Shown piece after piece: positions 1 to 5,942 of a stretch of 15,107 bases of DNA (its first letter is position 1; each line of letters begins with the position of its first letter). Made by a program: the position numbers and the translations under genes. The stretch comes from 21-14-0-10-32-9 sp964501945 (GTDB taxonomy: Archaea; Nanobdellota; Nanobdellia; Woesearchaeales; 21-14-0-10-32-9). The DNA is taken from contig CAZCTY010000025.1 of NCBI GenBank assembly GCA_964501945.1, positions 1 through 15,107 on the forward strand, in the 5' to 3' direction. The notes under the pieces are model-generated. The model searched no databases. It was given only the letters and a program-made list of their open reading frames with translations, and had not been told where the DNA came from.

Positions 1-166
1 AACACAAAAACCTGACGGCACAAAAGCCATCCAATACCAAAACATCACCGCTTTGGTTAATGAAGGTATCAAGGAGTTGTTGGTTGATGTTAGGAGTAAA
101 AGGAAAAATATTAGAGAGATGATTGCTGTTTTAAAAGAAAAAATGGGAGGAGGTGAATCTTTATGA
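1..166 (+). CDS. C-terminus of a peptidase S74 (intramolecular chaperone) fibre protein, 5'-truncated by window edge
   Basis: The frame beginning at base 2 is open from the edge to TGA at 164-166, giving about 54 residues. The segment AIQYQNITALVNEGIKELL closely matches the end of the downstream fibre protein (AVSYENIVALHNEGIKELL). It fits the last part of the peptidase S74 / endosialidase-type intramolecular chaperone, where a conserved Y..I..L...AIKEL helix ends the fold and a coiled coil follows. Here the coil is Lys/Arg-rich (VRSKRKNIREMIAVLKEK). In phage tail fibres this domain trimerises the fibre and then cleaves itself off. The Ser-Lys dyad would lie outside the window. The stop overlaps the next gene's ATG (ATGA), so the two are probably translationally coupled and form a tandem pair of fibre genes. 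The first ~55 bases use A/C-ending codons, unlike the T-ending remainder. Confidence 0.8.
   Translation, partial: TQKPDGTKAIQYQNITALVNEGIKELLVDVRSKRKNIREMIAVLKEKMGGGESL
149..156 (+). promoter_or_regulatory. Shine-Dalgarno site for the collagen-like fibre gene
   Basis: GGAGGTGA, a near-perfect complement to the archaeal 16S 3' end, lies 6 bases before the ATG at 163 and inside the end of the upstream gene. It fixes the start and supports coupled translation through the ATGA overlap. Confidence 0.85.
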
Positions 167-2293
167 AAAAATTAAGATTTAATCTTCCTTCTATTTTTGA
201 GGAAAATGTTGAAAGTGTTGAAACTATTAGGTTCAAGCAAGAATTAGTTGTTAGTGGTGTTGCTTCTTTCTCTGATGTTCTTCTTGGTGTTCATCCTACT
301 GCCGTATCTCCTGATAATCAGGTTGCTACTAAAAAGTATGTTGATGATGCTCAAGAACAAGGACCTCAGGGTCCTACTGGACCTCAAGGCCATGTTGGTC
401 CTGATGGTGTTGATGGAAACGTTGGTCCTCAGGGACCTCAGGGCTATCAAGGTGATATTGGTAATATAGGTTCTACTGGTCCTCAAGGAGACGTTGGACC
501 TCAAGGAGACGTTGGACCTCAAGGAGACGTTGGACCTCAAGGTTATCAAGGTGAAATTGGGAATGTAGGCGATAGGGGGCCGCAAGGGCCTTCTCCTCAA
601 GGCGATGTTGGTCCTCAAGGACCTACTGGTCCAACTGGTCCTGCGGGTTTTCAAGGGAACACTGGGCCTACTGGTCCCCGTGGGAGCCAAGGTGGTACTT
701 TAACAGGATTTCAAGGTCCTGAGGGCCCTACGGGGAGTACTGGTCCAACGGGTTTTCAGGGAGACACAGGTCCTACAGGGCCGAGAGGAAGTCAGGGCTC
801 TTCACCGACTGGCTCGCAGGGGCCGACAGGACCAAGAGGACCACAAGGCCCACAAGGACCACAAGGCTACCAAGGAAGAANNNNNNNNNNNNNNNNNNNN
901 NNNNNNNNNNNNNNNNNNNNNNNNNNNNNNNNNNNNNNNNNNNNNNNNNNNNNNNNNNNNNNNNNNNNNNNNNNNNNNNNCAGGACCAACAGGACCAACA
1001 GGACCATCCCCAACAGGACCACAAGGACCACAAGGCCCACAAGGCTCGCAAGGACCACAAGGATACCAAGGAGATACAGGACCAAGAGGAAGAACAGGAC
1101 CAACAGGACCATCACCAACAGGACCAACAGGACCACAAGGACCAAGAGGACCACAAGGCCCACAAGGACCACAAGGCTACCAAGGAAGAACAGGACCAAC
1201 AGGACCAACAGGACCATCCCCAACAGGACCACAAGGACCACAAGGGCCAAGAGGGCCTCAAGGATCGCAGGGGCCTCAGGGGCGTACTGGTTCGACGGGG
1301 CCTTCCGGTGATCAGGGGCCTCAAGGACCTCAGGGCTCTCAAGGTGATCAAGGGCGTTCAGGTTCTCAGGGTCCTCAAGGTACTGGTGGGCCTGGTGGGC
1401 CGCAGGGGCCTCAAGGACCTCAAGGGAATACAGGTCCTCGAGGGGATCGTGGTCCTCAAGGACCTCAAGGACCTTCTGGATTTAATGGTCCGACTGGTCC
1501 TGCGGGAGATACAGGTCCACGGGGGCCGCGGGGTGATCGTGGTCCTCAGGGTTATCAGGGTCATCAAGGACCTGCTGGTCCTGATTGTACTTGTGATACG
1601 TCGTCGCGTTCGGCTTGTTCGCATATGATGATGTGTCATGATAGTGGGGGTTCGTTGTCTAGTGTTCTTCCTGATGGCGATAATGATTCTCTTGAGTCTT
1701 TTAATGAAACTTATTTTTGTCATCGTGGTCCTCAGGGTTTGAGGGGTCAGCAGGGTCCTCAGGGGCCTGCGCCTGTTGTTGATTTTTCTTTGGTTAATGC
1801 TTTGGATACTGGTGTTGGTTCGTCGTTTTTTCCTTTGTTTATTGATGAGGCTGGTGTTGAGACTGGTGTTAATGTTAAGTCTTTGAGTGATTCTTTTAGG
1901 TTTAGTGCTGATAAGGATACTGTTTTTGTTGGTGGTTTGAGTGCTGATAATATTAGTGCTGTCTCTGATGAGTCTTTGAAGAAAAATGTTATCTTGATTA
2001 AGGATGCTTTATCGAAGATTCTTAGTATGAGGGGTGTTTCTTTTGAATTCGCTAACGACGATTTTGGTGATAAGCTTGTTCCTTGTAGTGTTGGTTTTAT
2101 TGCGCAGGAATTGGAAAAGATACTTCCAGAAGTTGTTAGTGTTACTGGTTCTGGTGGTCGTTTTAAGGCTGTTAGTTATGAGAACATTGTTGCGCTTCAC
2201 AACGAGGGTATTAAGGAGTTGTTATCTGAGTTTAGTGGTTTGGAGAAGGATTTGGAGGAGTTGGAGCGTTTAATTGAGTCTTTTGAGAGTTAA
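163..2293 (+). CDS. Collagen-like fibre protein with C-terminal peptidase S74 intramolecular chaperone (contains assembly gap)
   Basis: This is one gene interrupted by 100 Ns. The frame from ATG 163 and the frame running from 983 to the TAA at 2291-2293 become the same if the gap has zero length, giving 676 residues. Order: an N-terminal head of 66 residues with the phage-fibre motif ATKKYVDD (55-62); a Gly-X-Y shaft from residue 67 to about 441 (GPQ, GPT, GPR, GDV, GYQ types) with regular five-residue breaks; a segment with five Cys (codons at 1586, 1592, 1616, 1634, 1718); a short second collagen stretch; a beta-rich linker; then the S74 chaperone. The chaperone carries SDESLKKN (Ser codon 1964, Lys codon 1979), matching the known Ser/Lys autocleavage dyad, then GFIAQELEKILPEVV and AVSYENIVAL. 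By family knowledge it trimerises the fibre and is released by cleavage before the Ser. It is probably a surface or virus-derived adhesin; the ligand is unknown. Confidence 0.88.
487..540 (+). repeat. Three exact tandem copies of an 18-bp unit (GDVGPQ)
   Basis: The unit ggagacgttggacctcaa occurs at 487-504, 505-522 and 523-540, encoding GDVGPQ three times in the uninterrupted N-terminal part of the collagen shaft. Exact identity at silent positions indicates recent slippage duplication. Confidence 0.95.
586..1245 (+). repeat. 105-bp (35-residue) collagen super-repeat array
   Basis: Six five-residue breaks in the Gly-X-Y pattern start at 586 (GPSPQ), 691 (GGTLT), 796 (GSSPT), 1001, 1106 and 1211 (GPSPT each). 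Each pair is separated by exactly ten Gly-X-Y triplets, a 105-bp period, provided the N gap is given zero length (796 to 1001 minus 100 is also 105). Left modules are diverged in sequence. Right modules are nearly identical: bases 831-880 plus 981-1035 equal 1141-1245 without mismatch, at twice the period. The shaft is uninterrupted on both sides of the array. Confidence 0.93.
881..980. other. Assembly gap (100 N) inside the collagen array
   Basis: A run of exactly 100 Ns, the usual placeholder for a gap of unknown size. The flanks 831-880 and 981-1035 are contiguous in the intact copy 1141-1245, so the gap sits within a repeated unit. Frame and repeat phase both require a true length of zero or a multiple of 105 bases. 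Confidence 0.95.
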
Positions 2294-2321
2294 TTTTTTT
2301 TATGTTTCTTTGAGTTTTTTT
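2294..2321 (+). terminator. Oligo-T terminator between convergent genes
   Basis: Eight Ts directly follow the fibre gene's stop (2294-2301), and a second T run lies at 2315-2321. This is the normal archaeal oligo-T termination signal. Only 26 bases separate the fibre gene from the convergent SpoIIM-family gene. Confidence 0.6.
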
Positions 2322-3186
2322 AGGGGAAAAATATTGGTGTTATCCATACTTCTAGTATTGCTGCGAAGAATATTAGGCTTACGGCTATTAGTAGTAGGTC
2401 TGCTGCATCAAGTATTATGTGTTCGAATTTTGCTGTTCCTATGTCGTGTCTTATTATTGCGACGCTTATTATTCCTCCTGCGAGTGCTCCGACGAAGAAT
2501 CCTAGTATTTCAAAAAATCCGTGTATTAGGTATTGGAATATTCCTACATACATTACTTCTAGGAAGCTTACTGCTTTTGTTATTCCTGTGAGTTGTGCGA
2601 TTAGTAGTAGTTCTGTTTTTATGAAGTATCCTATTGCTATTCCGATTACTGTTGCGTTCCATGTTAGTACGAATATTGCTCCTGCGCCGTATATGAATGA
2701 GAATATTATTGCGATTAGTAGTACTGTTATGTTGTTGAAGAATATGGTTGAGAATCTTGATAGGTTGTTTGTTTGTGTTGTGTCTGTTGCTTTGCTTGTT
2801 ATTCCTCCTATTTCTGCGAATGTGTTGTATTGTACTTCGAATACTTGTGTTTCTACGCCTGTTGGTAGGAAGATGTATAGTGCTGCTGATGCTATTACTA
2901 CTCCTAGGAATAGGTACATGAATGCTTTTAGTGCTTTCCAGTGTTCTAGTAGTAGTATTCTTTGTGGTAGGTCTTGTAGGTCTTTTTGTTCTTCGTATTT
3001 TATTATTCTGTATATTAGTGGTGTTGCGCCTATGGCTACGAAGGCTACTACTATTATGCTTGCGTATTCTTTAAAGAATTGGTATCCTATGAGTGATCCG
3101 AGCAGTGTTAGTGCTATTCCTATTGGTATCATTAGGTGCGGTTTTTTTTCTGCTTTTGTTGGGTCTAGGATTGATTCTACTACCAT
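2320..3186 (-). CDS. SpoIIM-family (stage II sporulation protein M, DUF95) integral membrane protein
   Basis: The protein has 288 residues and about six hydrophobic segments. The second half carries the SpoIIM/DUF95 signature: FSTIFFNNITVLL (145-157), a Gly-rich segment around FIYGAGAIF, WNATVIGIAIGYF (176-188), and HGFFEILGFFVG (222-233) near the end. The first third (spans around 18-35 and 42-60) precedes a charged cytoplasmic segment with EEQKDLQDLPQR. In Bacillus, SpoIIM works in the engulfment complex at the septal membrane. Archaea do not sporulate, and the role of their DUF95 proteins is unknown; envelope remodelling or transport is an inference only. It is transcribed divergently from the phospholipase D gene. 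The ATG at 3186 lies about 20-30 bases from the shared TATA-rich spacer, suggesting a leaderless or very short-leader mRNA. Confidence 0.85.
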   Translation of the reverse strand: MVVESILDPTKAEKKPHLMIPIGIALTLLGSLIGYQFFKEYASIIVVAFVAIGATPLIYRIIKYEEQKDLQDLPQRILLLEHWKALKAFMYLFLGVVIASAALYIFLPTGVETQVFEVQYNTFAEIGGITSKATDTTQTNNLSRFSTIFFNNITVLLIAIIFSFIYGAGAIFVLTWNATVIGIAIGYFIKTELLLIAQLTGITKAVSFLEVMYVGIFQYLIHGFFEILGFFVGALAGGIISVAIIRHDIGTAKFEHIILDAADLLLIAVSLIFFAAILEVWITPIFFP

Positions 3187-3202
3187 TTAGTTTTTTTTGT
3201 TT

Positions 3203-3220
3203 TGATAAATATTTATATAG
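3203..3220. promoter_or_regulatory. Divergent TATA region (SpoIIM-family gene / phospholipase D gene)
   Basis: The 56-bp spacer contains TTTATATA at 3212-3219 on the + strand, about 30 bases before ATG 3243. The overlapping TATATAAATA reads on the - strand toward the SpoIIM gene. Spacing fits leaderless transcripts in both directions and means the two promoters share DNA and may compete. Confidence 0.65.
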
Positions 3221-3242
3221 TTTTCTAACATTTTTTGTTTTT

Positions 3243-4313
3243 ATGAAGCATTTATCTAGGCGCGATATTAAATATTTTAGTGGCTCGGTTGAGTTCTTTG
3301 AGGATTTGCTTCGTGTTATTAGTCGTGCTGAGCGTTCTATTTTTTTGGAGACTTATCGTTTGAATGGTTCTTTTGCTGTTCGTTTAAAAGATGTTTTAAT
3401 TAAAAAAGCGAAGGAGGGAGTTGTTGTTAAGTTGTTGTTGGATCATTGGGGTTCTTTGATTCGTGAGGATTTTTTTAGTGAGCTTGAAGCGCTTGGGGGC
3501 GAGGTTCGTTTTTTTAGGGTTTTTAAGTTTACGACTAATGTTATTTCTTATAATAATAGGCGTGATCATCGTAAGCTCGTTGTTGTTGATGATTTTTGTT
3601 ATATTGGTTCTGCTAATCTTACATCTCATAGTAAGGATTGGCGTGAGTTTGTTGTTCGTATTCGTGATTCTGTTTTTGCTGATAAGATGCGGATGATTTT
3701 TATTGATAATTTTAAGATTCATGATTTCTTTTTTCACAGTCCTAAAAATCATTTGAGTCCTTTGCGTTTTGAATCTTTAGAGGTTGTTCGTGATGTTCCC
3801 TCTATTCGTTATCAGAAAATTAGAAATAAGATGTTGCATCTTATTAGAAATGCTAAGTCGCGTGTTGTTATTGAGACGCCTTATTTTGTTCCTGATGCTA
3901 AGATGATTCTTGGTTTGATTCGTGCTGCGCGTAGGGGTGTTGATGTTAGTATTATTATTCCTAAGCGTAGTGATGTTCGTTTGGTTGATATTTTAACGCA
4001 GTCTTTGCTTGGTGAGCTTCATCGGCGCGGTGTTAAGATTTTTTTGTTCTCTCCTGGTTTTAGTCATGCGAAGGTTGGTTTGTTTGATGATTTCTTTTAT
4101 TTTGGTTCTGCTAATTTTGATTATCGTAGTTTTAAGTATCAGTATGAGCTTGGTGTTTTTGGTAAGAATCGTGTTTTGGGGAATGTTGTTGAGGATCATT
4201 TGAGGGGTTCTTTTTCTTTATCTAAGAATTTTGATTTTGCTAGGTGGAAGAGGCGTTCTTTGTTTTTTCGTGCTTTAGAGGTTTTGTTGGAGCCTTTTAG
4301 GCATTTCTTTTAG
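3243..4313 (+). CDS. Cardiolipin synthase-like phospholipase D superfamily protein
   Basis: The protein has 356 residues and two HKD catalytic motifs. The first is HRKLVVVDD (H109, K111, D116) followed by GSANL; the second is HAKVGLFDD (H275, K277, D282) followed by GSANFDYRS. Two PLD half-domains with this spacing, plus TPYFVPD before the second, match bacterial-type cardiolipin synthases, which join phosphatidyl groups of two phospholipids through a phospho-histidine intermediate. The usual N-terminal membrane anchor is missing, so it may bind membranes peripherally. An archaeal lipid substrate is likely but not shown; other PLD phosphodiesterases remain possible. The start at 3243 is preferred because TTTATATA lies about 30 bases upstream. 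An in-frame extension to 3093 would overlap the SpoIIM gene with hydrophobic antisense sequence. The protein is rich in Phe, Val and Arg, reflecting the T/G-rich strand. Confidence 0.87.
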   Translation: MKHLSRRDIKYFSGSVEFFEDLLRVISRAERSIFLETYRLNGSFAVRLKDVLIKKAKEGVVVKLLLDHWGSLIREDFFSELEALGGEVRFFRVFKFTTNVISYNNRRDHRKLVVVDDFCYIGSANLTSHSKDWREFVVRIRDSVFADKMRMIFIDNFKIHDFFFHSPKNHLSPLRFESLEVVRDVPSIRYQKIRNKMLHLIRNAKSRVVIETPYFVPDAKMILGLIRAARRGVDVSIIIPKRSDVRLVDILTQSLLGELHRRGVKIFLFSPGFSHAKVGLFDDFFYFGSANFDYRSFKYQYELGVFGKNRVLGNVVEDHLRGSFSLSKNFDFARWKRRSLFFRALEVLLEPFRHFF

Positions 4314-4330
4314 TTTTTTTTTCGTTAGTT

Positions 4331-4338
4331 TTTTATAT
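4331..4338 (+). promoter_or_regulatory. TATA box of the site-2-protease-like gene
   Basis: TTTTATAT lies about 27 bases before ATG 4362, fitting a leaderless mRNA starting at that ATG. It favours 4362 over a possible TTG start at 4341. Confidence 0.5.
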
Positions 4339-4361
4339 TCTTGTTTTTATTTATTTTTTTA

Positions 4362-5114
4362 ATGGTTACTTTTATGTTTAATAATTTTGCTTGGAAGAGG
4401 GCTTTTAACTTTAATGATAAAGAGGCTTCTCTTGTTATTATTATTAGTTTGCTTAGTGGTTTTATTTTGAGTTTTAGGATGTGGGGTACTGATAGGTTTG
4501 ATGCTAGTGTTGGTTTGAGTAATTTGTTTTTGTATTCTATTTTGTTTATGTTTTTATTTTTTATTTTTTTGGCGTCTCAGAAATTTATTGCTGCTACTAT
4601 GGGTTTGGATGCTCGCGTTAGTGTTTGGAAGTATGGTCCACCTATTGGTGTTCTTGTTACTCTTATGAGTTATGGTTTGATTCCTTTTATTTTTATGGGT
4701 GGTGTTTCTCTAAAGGAAATTCCGAGGCTTCGTGTTGGTAAATTTATGGGTACTGCTGTTAATATTAAGGAGATGTTGTTTGTTGGTTTGTTTGGTCCTT
4801 TGGTTCTTATTTTGTTGTCGTTATTGGTGTTTTTTCCTCTATATTTGTTATCTGGTATAAGTGTTTTTTATGATTTGGTTTGGGTTTCTAGTTTGATTCT
4901 TGTGGTTACTGCGCTTCCTCTTCCAAGTCTTAATGGTTTGAATCTTTTGTTGAAGTATAGAGCGGTTTGGGTTCTTTATTTGTTGTATACTTTATTTTTG
5001 TTTATTCTTCTCAGTTTTCTTAAGAATCCTTGGGTTTATGCGTTAGCTTTAATTCTGTCTTTGTTTTTTGGTTGGCTTGTTAAAAAGGGCATTCATGATA
5101 GTAAGTATTTTTAG
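4362..5114 (+). CDS. Site-2-protease-like (M50 family) membrane protein lacking the zinc-binding residues
   Basis: A polytopic membrane protein of 250 residues (about six spans). It matches the layout of archaeal site-2 proteases: a first motif helix followed by Gly, a WKYGPPIGVLVTLMSYGLIPFIFMGG-like segment (89-114), a GP-containing helix (GLFGPLVLI, 142-150), then LPLPSLNGLNLL (185-196), the equivalent of the N..P.PPLDG motif. The catalytic residues are replaced. Where active relatives read HELAHKFVA this protein has FLASQKFIA (69-77), so both His and the Glu are gone, and the Asp of LDG is Asn191. It is therefore probably a non-catalytic pseudoprotease that binds or chaperones membrane proteins, which is inference. 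Family assignment rests on pattern alignment. Its stop overlaps the convergent small gene by four bases. Confidence 0.65.
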   Translation: MVTFMFNNFAWKRAFNFNDKEASLVIIISLLSGFILSFRMWGTDRFDASVGLSNLFLYSILFMFLFFIFLASQKFIAATMGLDARVSVWKYGPPIGVLVTLMSYGLIPFIFMGGVSLKEIPRLRVGKFMGTAVNIKEMLFVGLFGPLVLILLSLLVFFPLYLLSGISVFYDLVWVSSLILVVTALPLPSLNGLNLLLKYRAVWVLYLLYTLFLFILLSFLKNPWVYALALILSLFFGWLVKKGIHDSKYF

Positions 5115-5380
5115 AGCATGAATCCTGTCATTGCTTTTTGTATTAGGTATATTGCTGCTATCCATGTTATTATTGTTACTGGTAGAAATATCATTATTAC
5201 CATATAAATTGCGATGCACGCGTCTAAAAAGCTTGCGAAGTCTCCTCTAAACATTAGTGCTTTTAGTGCTAGGTATGCGATAAAGCTTATTAGTAGTCTT
5301 GTGTTTGTTGTGCCGTATTGGTATAGTATCATAACTATTGCTGTTATAATATCGAGTGCGCTCATTATTTTTACTATCAT
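5111..5380 (-). CDS. Small hydrophobic membrane protein, unknown function
   Basis: The protein has 89 residues, with three to four hydrophobic segments covering nearly all of it (about 8-20, 28-42, 50-68 and 70-85), little soluble sequence and short polar turns (TTNTR, FRGDF). I do not recognise the family. It overlaps the convergent site-2-protease-like gene by four bases at the stop. The ATG at 5380 has no clear Shine-Dalgarno site, and the nearest good TATA box lies about 120 bases upstream. The same frame stays open for about 30 codons upstream of this ATG and would encode an Arg/Lys-rich helix (…TKRIQDKILARIRRR…) without a standard start, so the true N-terminus is uncertain. An internal ATG at 5365 is a further option. 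Confidence 0.6.
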   Translation of the reverse strand: MIVKIMSALDIITAIVMILYQYGTTNTRLLISFIAYLALKALMFRGDFASFLDACIAIYMVIMIFLPVTIITWIAAIYLIQKAMTGFML

Positions 5381-5444
5381 TTTTTTATTGTTGCAAATTC
5401 TACGTCTAATCCTTGCAAGTATCTTGTCTTGAATTCTTTTGGTG

Positions 5445-5469
5445 AACGTGTCAATAGCATTGACAAGTT
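5445..5469. promoter_or_regulatory. 25-bp imperfect palindrome in the leader of the small membrane protein gene
   Basis: Arms AACGTGTCAAT and ATTGACAAGTT flank AGC: 10 of 11 positions pair, with an uninterrupted TGTCAAT/ATTGACA core at 5449-5465. It lies just downstream of the transcription start expected from the - strand TATA box at about 5500. It could be an operator for a dimeric repressor or an RNA hairpin. Confidence 0.5.
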
Positions 5470-5496
5470 TGTAAATCTATTCTTTTCATTTGTTTA

Positions 5497-5513
5497 TTTA
5501 TAAATATATAAAT
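5497..5513 (-). promoter_or_regulatory. TATA-rich promoter, - strand
   Basis: On the - strand this reads ATTTATATATTTATAAA, a strong archaeal TATA element. Start of transcription is expected near 5473-5480, leaving a leader of about 95 bases before ATG 5380. The near-symmetrical sequence could also act on the + strand, but no gene starts at the matching distance. Confidence 0.5.
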
Positions 5514-5590
5514 GTTTCTTTTTTTACTCTTCGATAGTGGTTATTATGTTTGTTTTTCTTTGTTTTTTATGCTTTCTCCTCTAAAAAAGC

Positions 5591-5604
5591 AAAAGATTTA
5601 TATA
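5591..5604 (+). promoter_or_regulatory. BRE/TATA promoter of the duplicated-motif small protein
   Basis: AAAAGATTTATATA combines a purine-rich BRE-like element with TTTATATA (5597-5604). Transcription should begin near 5625-5632, giving a 50-60-base leader that carries the Shine-Dalgarno site. This is among the best promoter matches in the window. Confidence 0.75.
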
Positions 5605-5665
5605 CTTCTCTTCGCAAGGGTATATTTAAGGGGATGAAATAAAAGTTTCCTTAACCAAACATTTT

Positions 5666-5672
5666 GGAGGTG
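5666..5672 (+). promoter_or_regulatory. Shine-Dalgarno site of the duplicated-motif small protein
   Basis: GGAGGTG, ten bases before ATG 5683, is a full-strength ribosome binding site and fixes the start. Confidence 0.85.
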
Positions 5673-5682
5673 TATTTGAAAA

Positions 5683-5916
5683 ATGGCTCAGAAAGTAGAG
5701 AAAGTTGGAGTTAAAAAAGAAAGTGGGTACTTGTACTTCGTTGATAAAGCAGGAGACGTTTCCAGAGCAAAAATGGCTCGTGGCGGAGCAAAAACCAAAA
5801 AAGGTAAGCCTGAGAAGGTTGCTAAAGCTGGTGTTAAAAAAGAATCTGGTTTCTTGTATTTTGTTGATAAGCAAGGAGACATTTCTAGAGCAAAAATGGC
5901 TCGTGGTAGGAAGTAA
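5683..5916 (+). CDS. 77-residue basic protein made of two copies of a KKESGYLYFVDKxGDVSRAKMARG motif
   Basis: Two near-identical units, KVGVKKESGYLYFVDKAGDVSRAKMARG (about 7-34) and KAGVKKESGFLYFVDKQGDISRAKMARG (about 48-75), are joined by a Lys/Gly linker (GAKTKKGKPEKVA). Each unit predicts a short beta hairpin (YLYFVDK-GDVSR) followed by a basic end. The whole protein is strongly basic, with no signal peptide or membrane span. I have a general impression of similar single-unit small proteins in archaea and bacteria but know no function; nucleic-acid binding or ribosome association is a guess from charge and size. Strong BRE/TATA and SD signals, and more C-ending codons (TAC, TTC, GAC) than its neighbours, suggest high expression. 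A T-rich terminator follows. Confidence 0.85.
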   Translation: MAQKVEKVGVKKESGYLYFVDKAGDVSRAKMARGGAKTKKGKPEKVAKAGVKKESGFLYFVDKQGDISRAKMARGRK

Positions 5917-5925
5917 TTCCTAAAC

Positions 5926-5942
5926 TTTTTTTTCTTTTTTTT
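5926..5942 (+). terminator. Oligo-T terminator after the 77-residue protein gene
   Basis: Eight Ts, one C, then eight Ts follow the stop by ten bases, in the 24-base space before the convergent DUF2817 gene. Confidence 0.7.

Noticed and set aside
586..1245. CRISPR-like direct repeats
   Set aside because: There are no short conserved repeats with unique spacers; the whole period is coding and keeps the Gly-X-Y frame.
981..1311. Arg-Thr-Asn-rich continuation of the fibre protein after the N gap
   Set aside because: It is the wrong frame, caused by counting 100 placeholder bases. The frame starting at 983 continues the Gly-X-Y pattern through to the S74 domain.
244..1723. Several long open frames on both strands across the collagen array
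   Set aside because: Short-period Gly-X-Y coding leaves every frame open. The products are simple Arg-Thr or Leu-Val repeats with no domain.
2417..3190. 257-codon open frame on the + strand opposite the SpoIIM-family gene
   Set aside because: It gives a Ser/Ile/Pro-rich product without motifs and covers the full length of a clearly recognisable membrane protein on the - strand.
3093..3242. 50-residue hydrophobic N-terminal extension of the phospholipase D protein (a tempting membrane anchor)
   Set aside because: It overlaps the start of the divergent SpoIIM gene and its TATA region, and the hydrophobicity comes from T-rich antisense sequence. A well-placed TATA box favours the start at 3243.
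5461..5640. A small gene or non-coding RNA in the spacer before the 77-residue protein
   Set aside because: Only very short frames exist (e.g. 12 codons at 5547), and apart from the two promoters and the palindrome the stretch is T-rich without a stable fold I can support.
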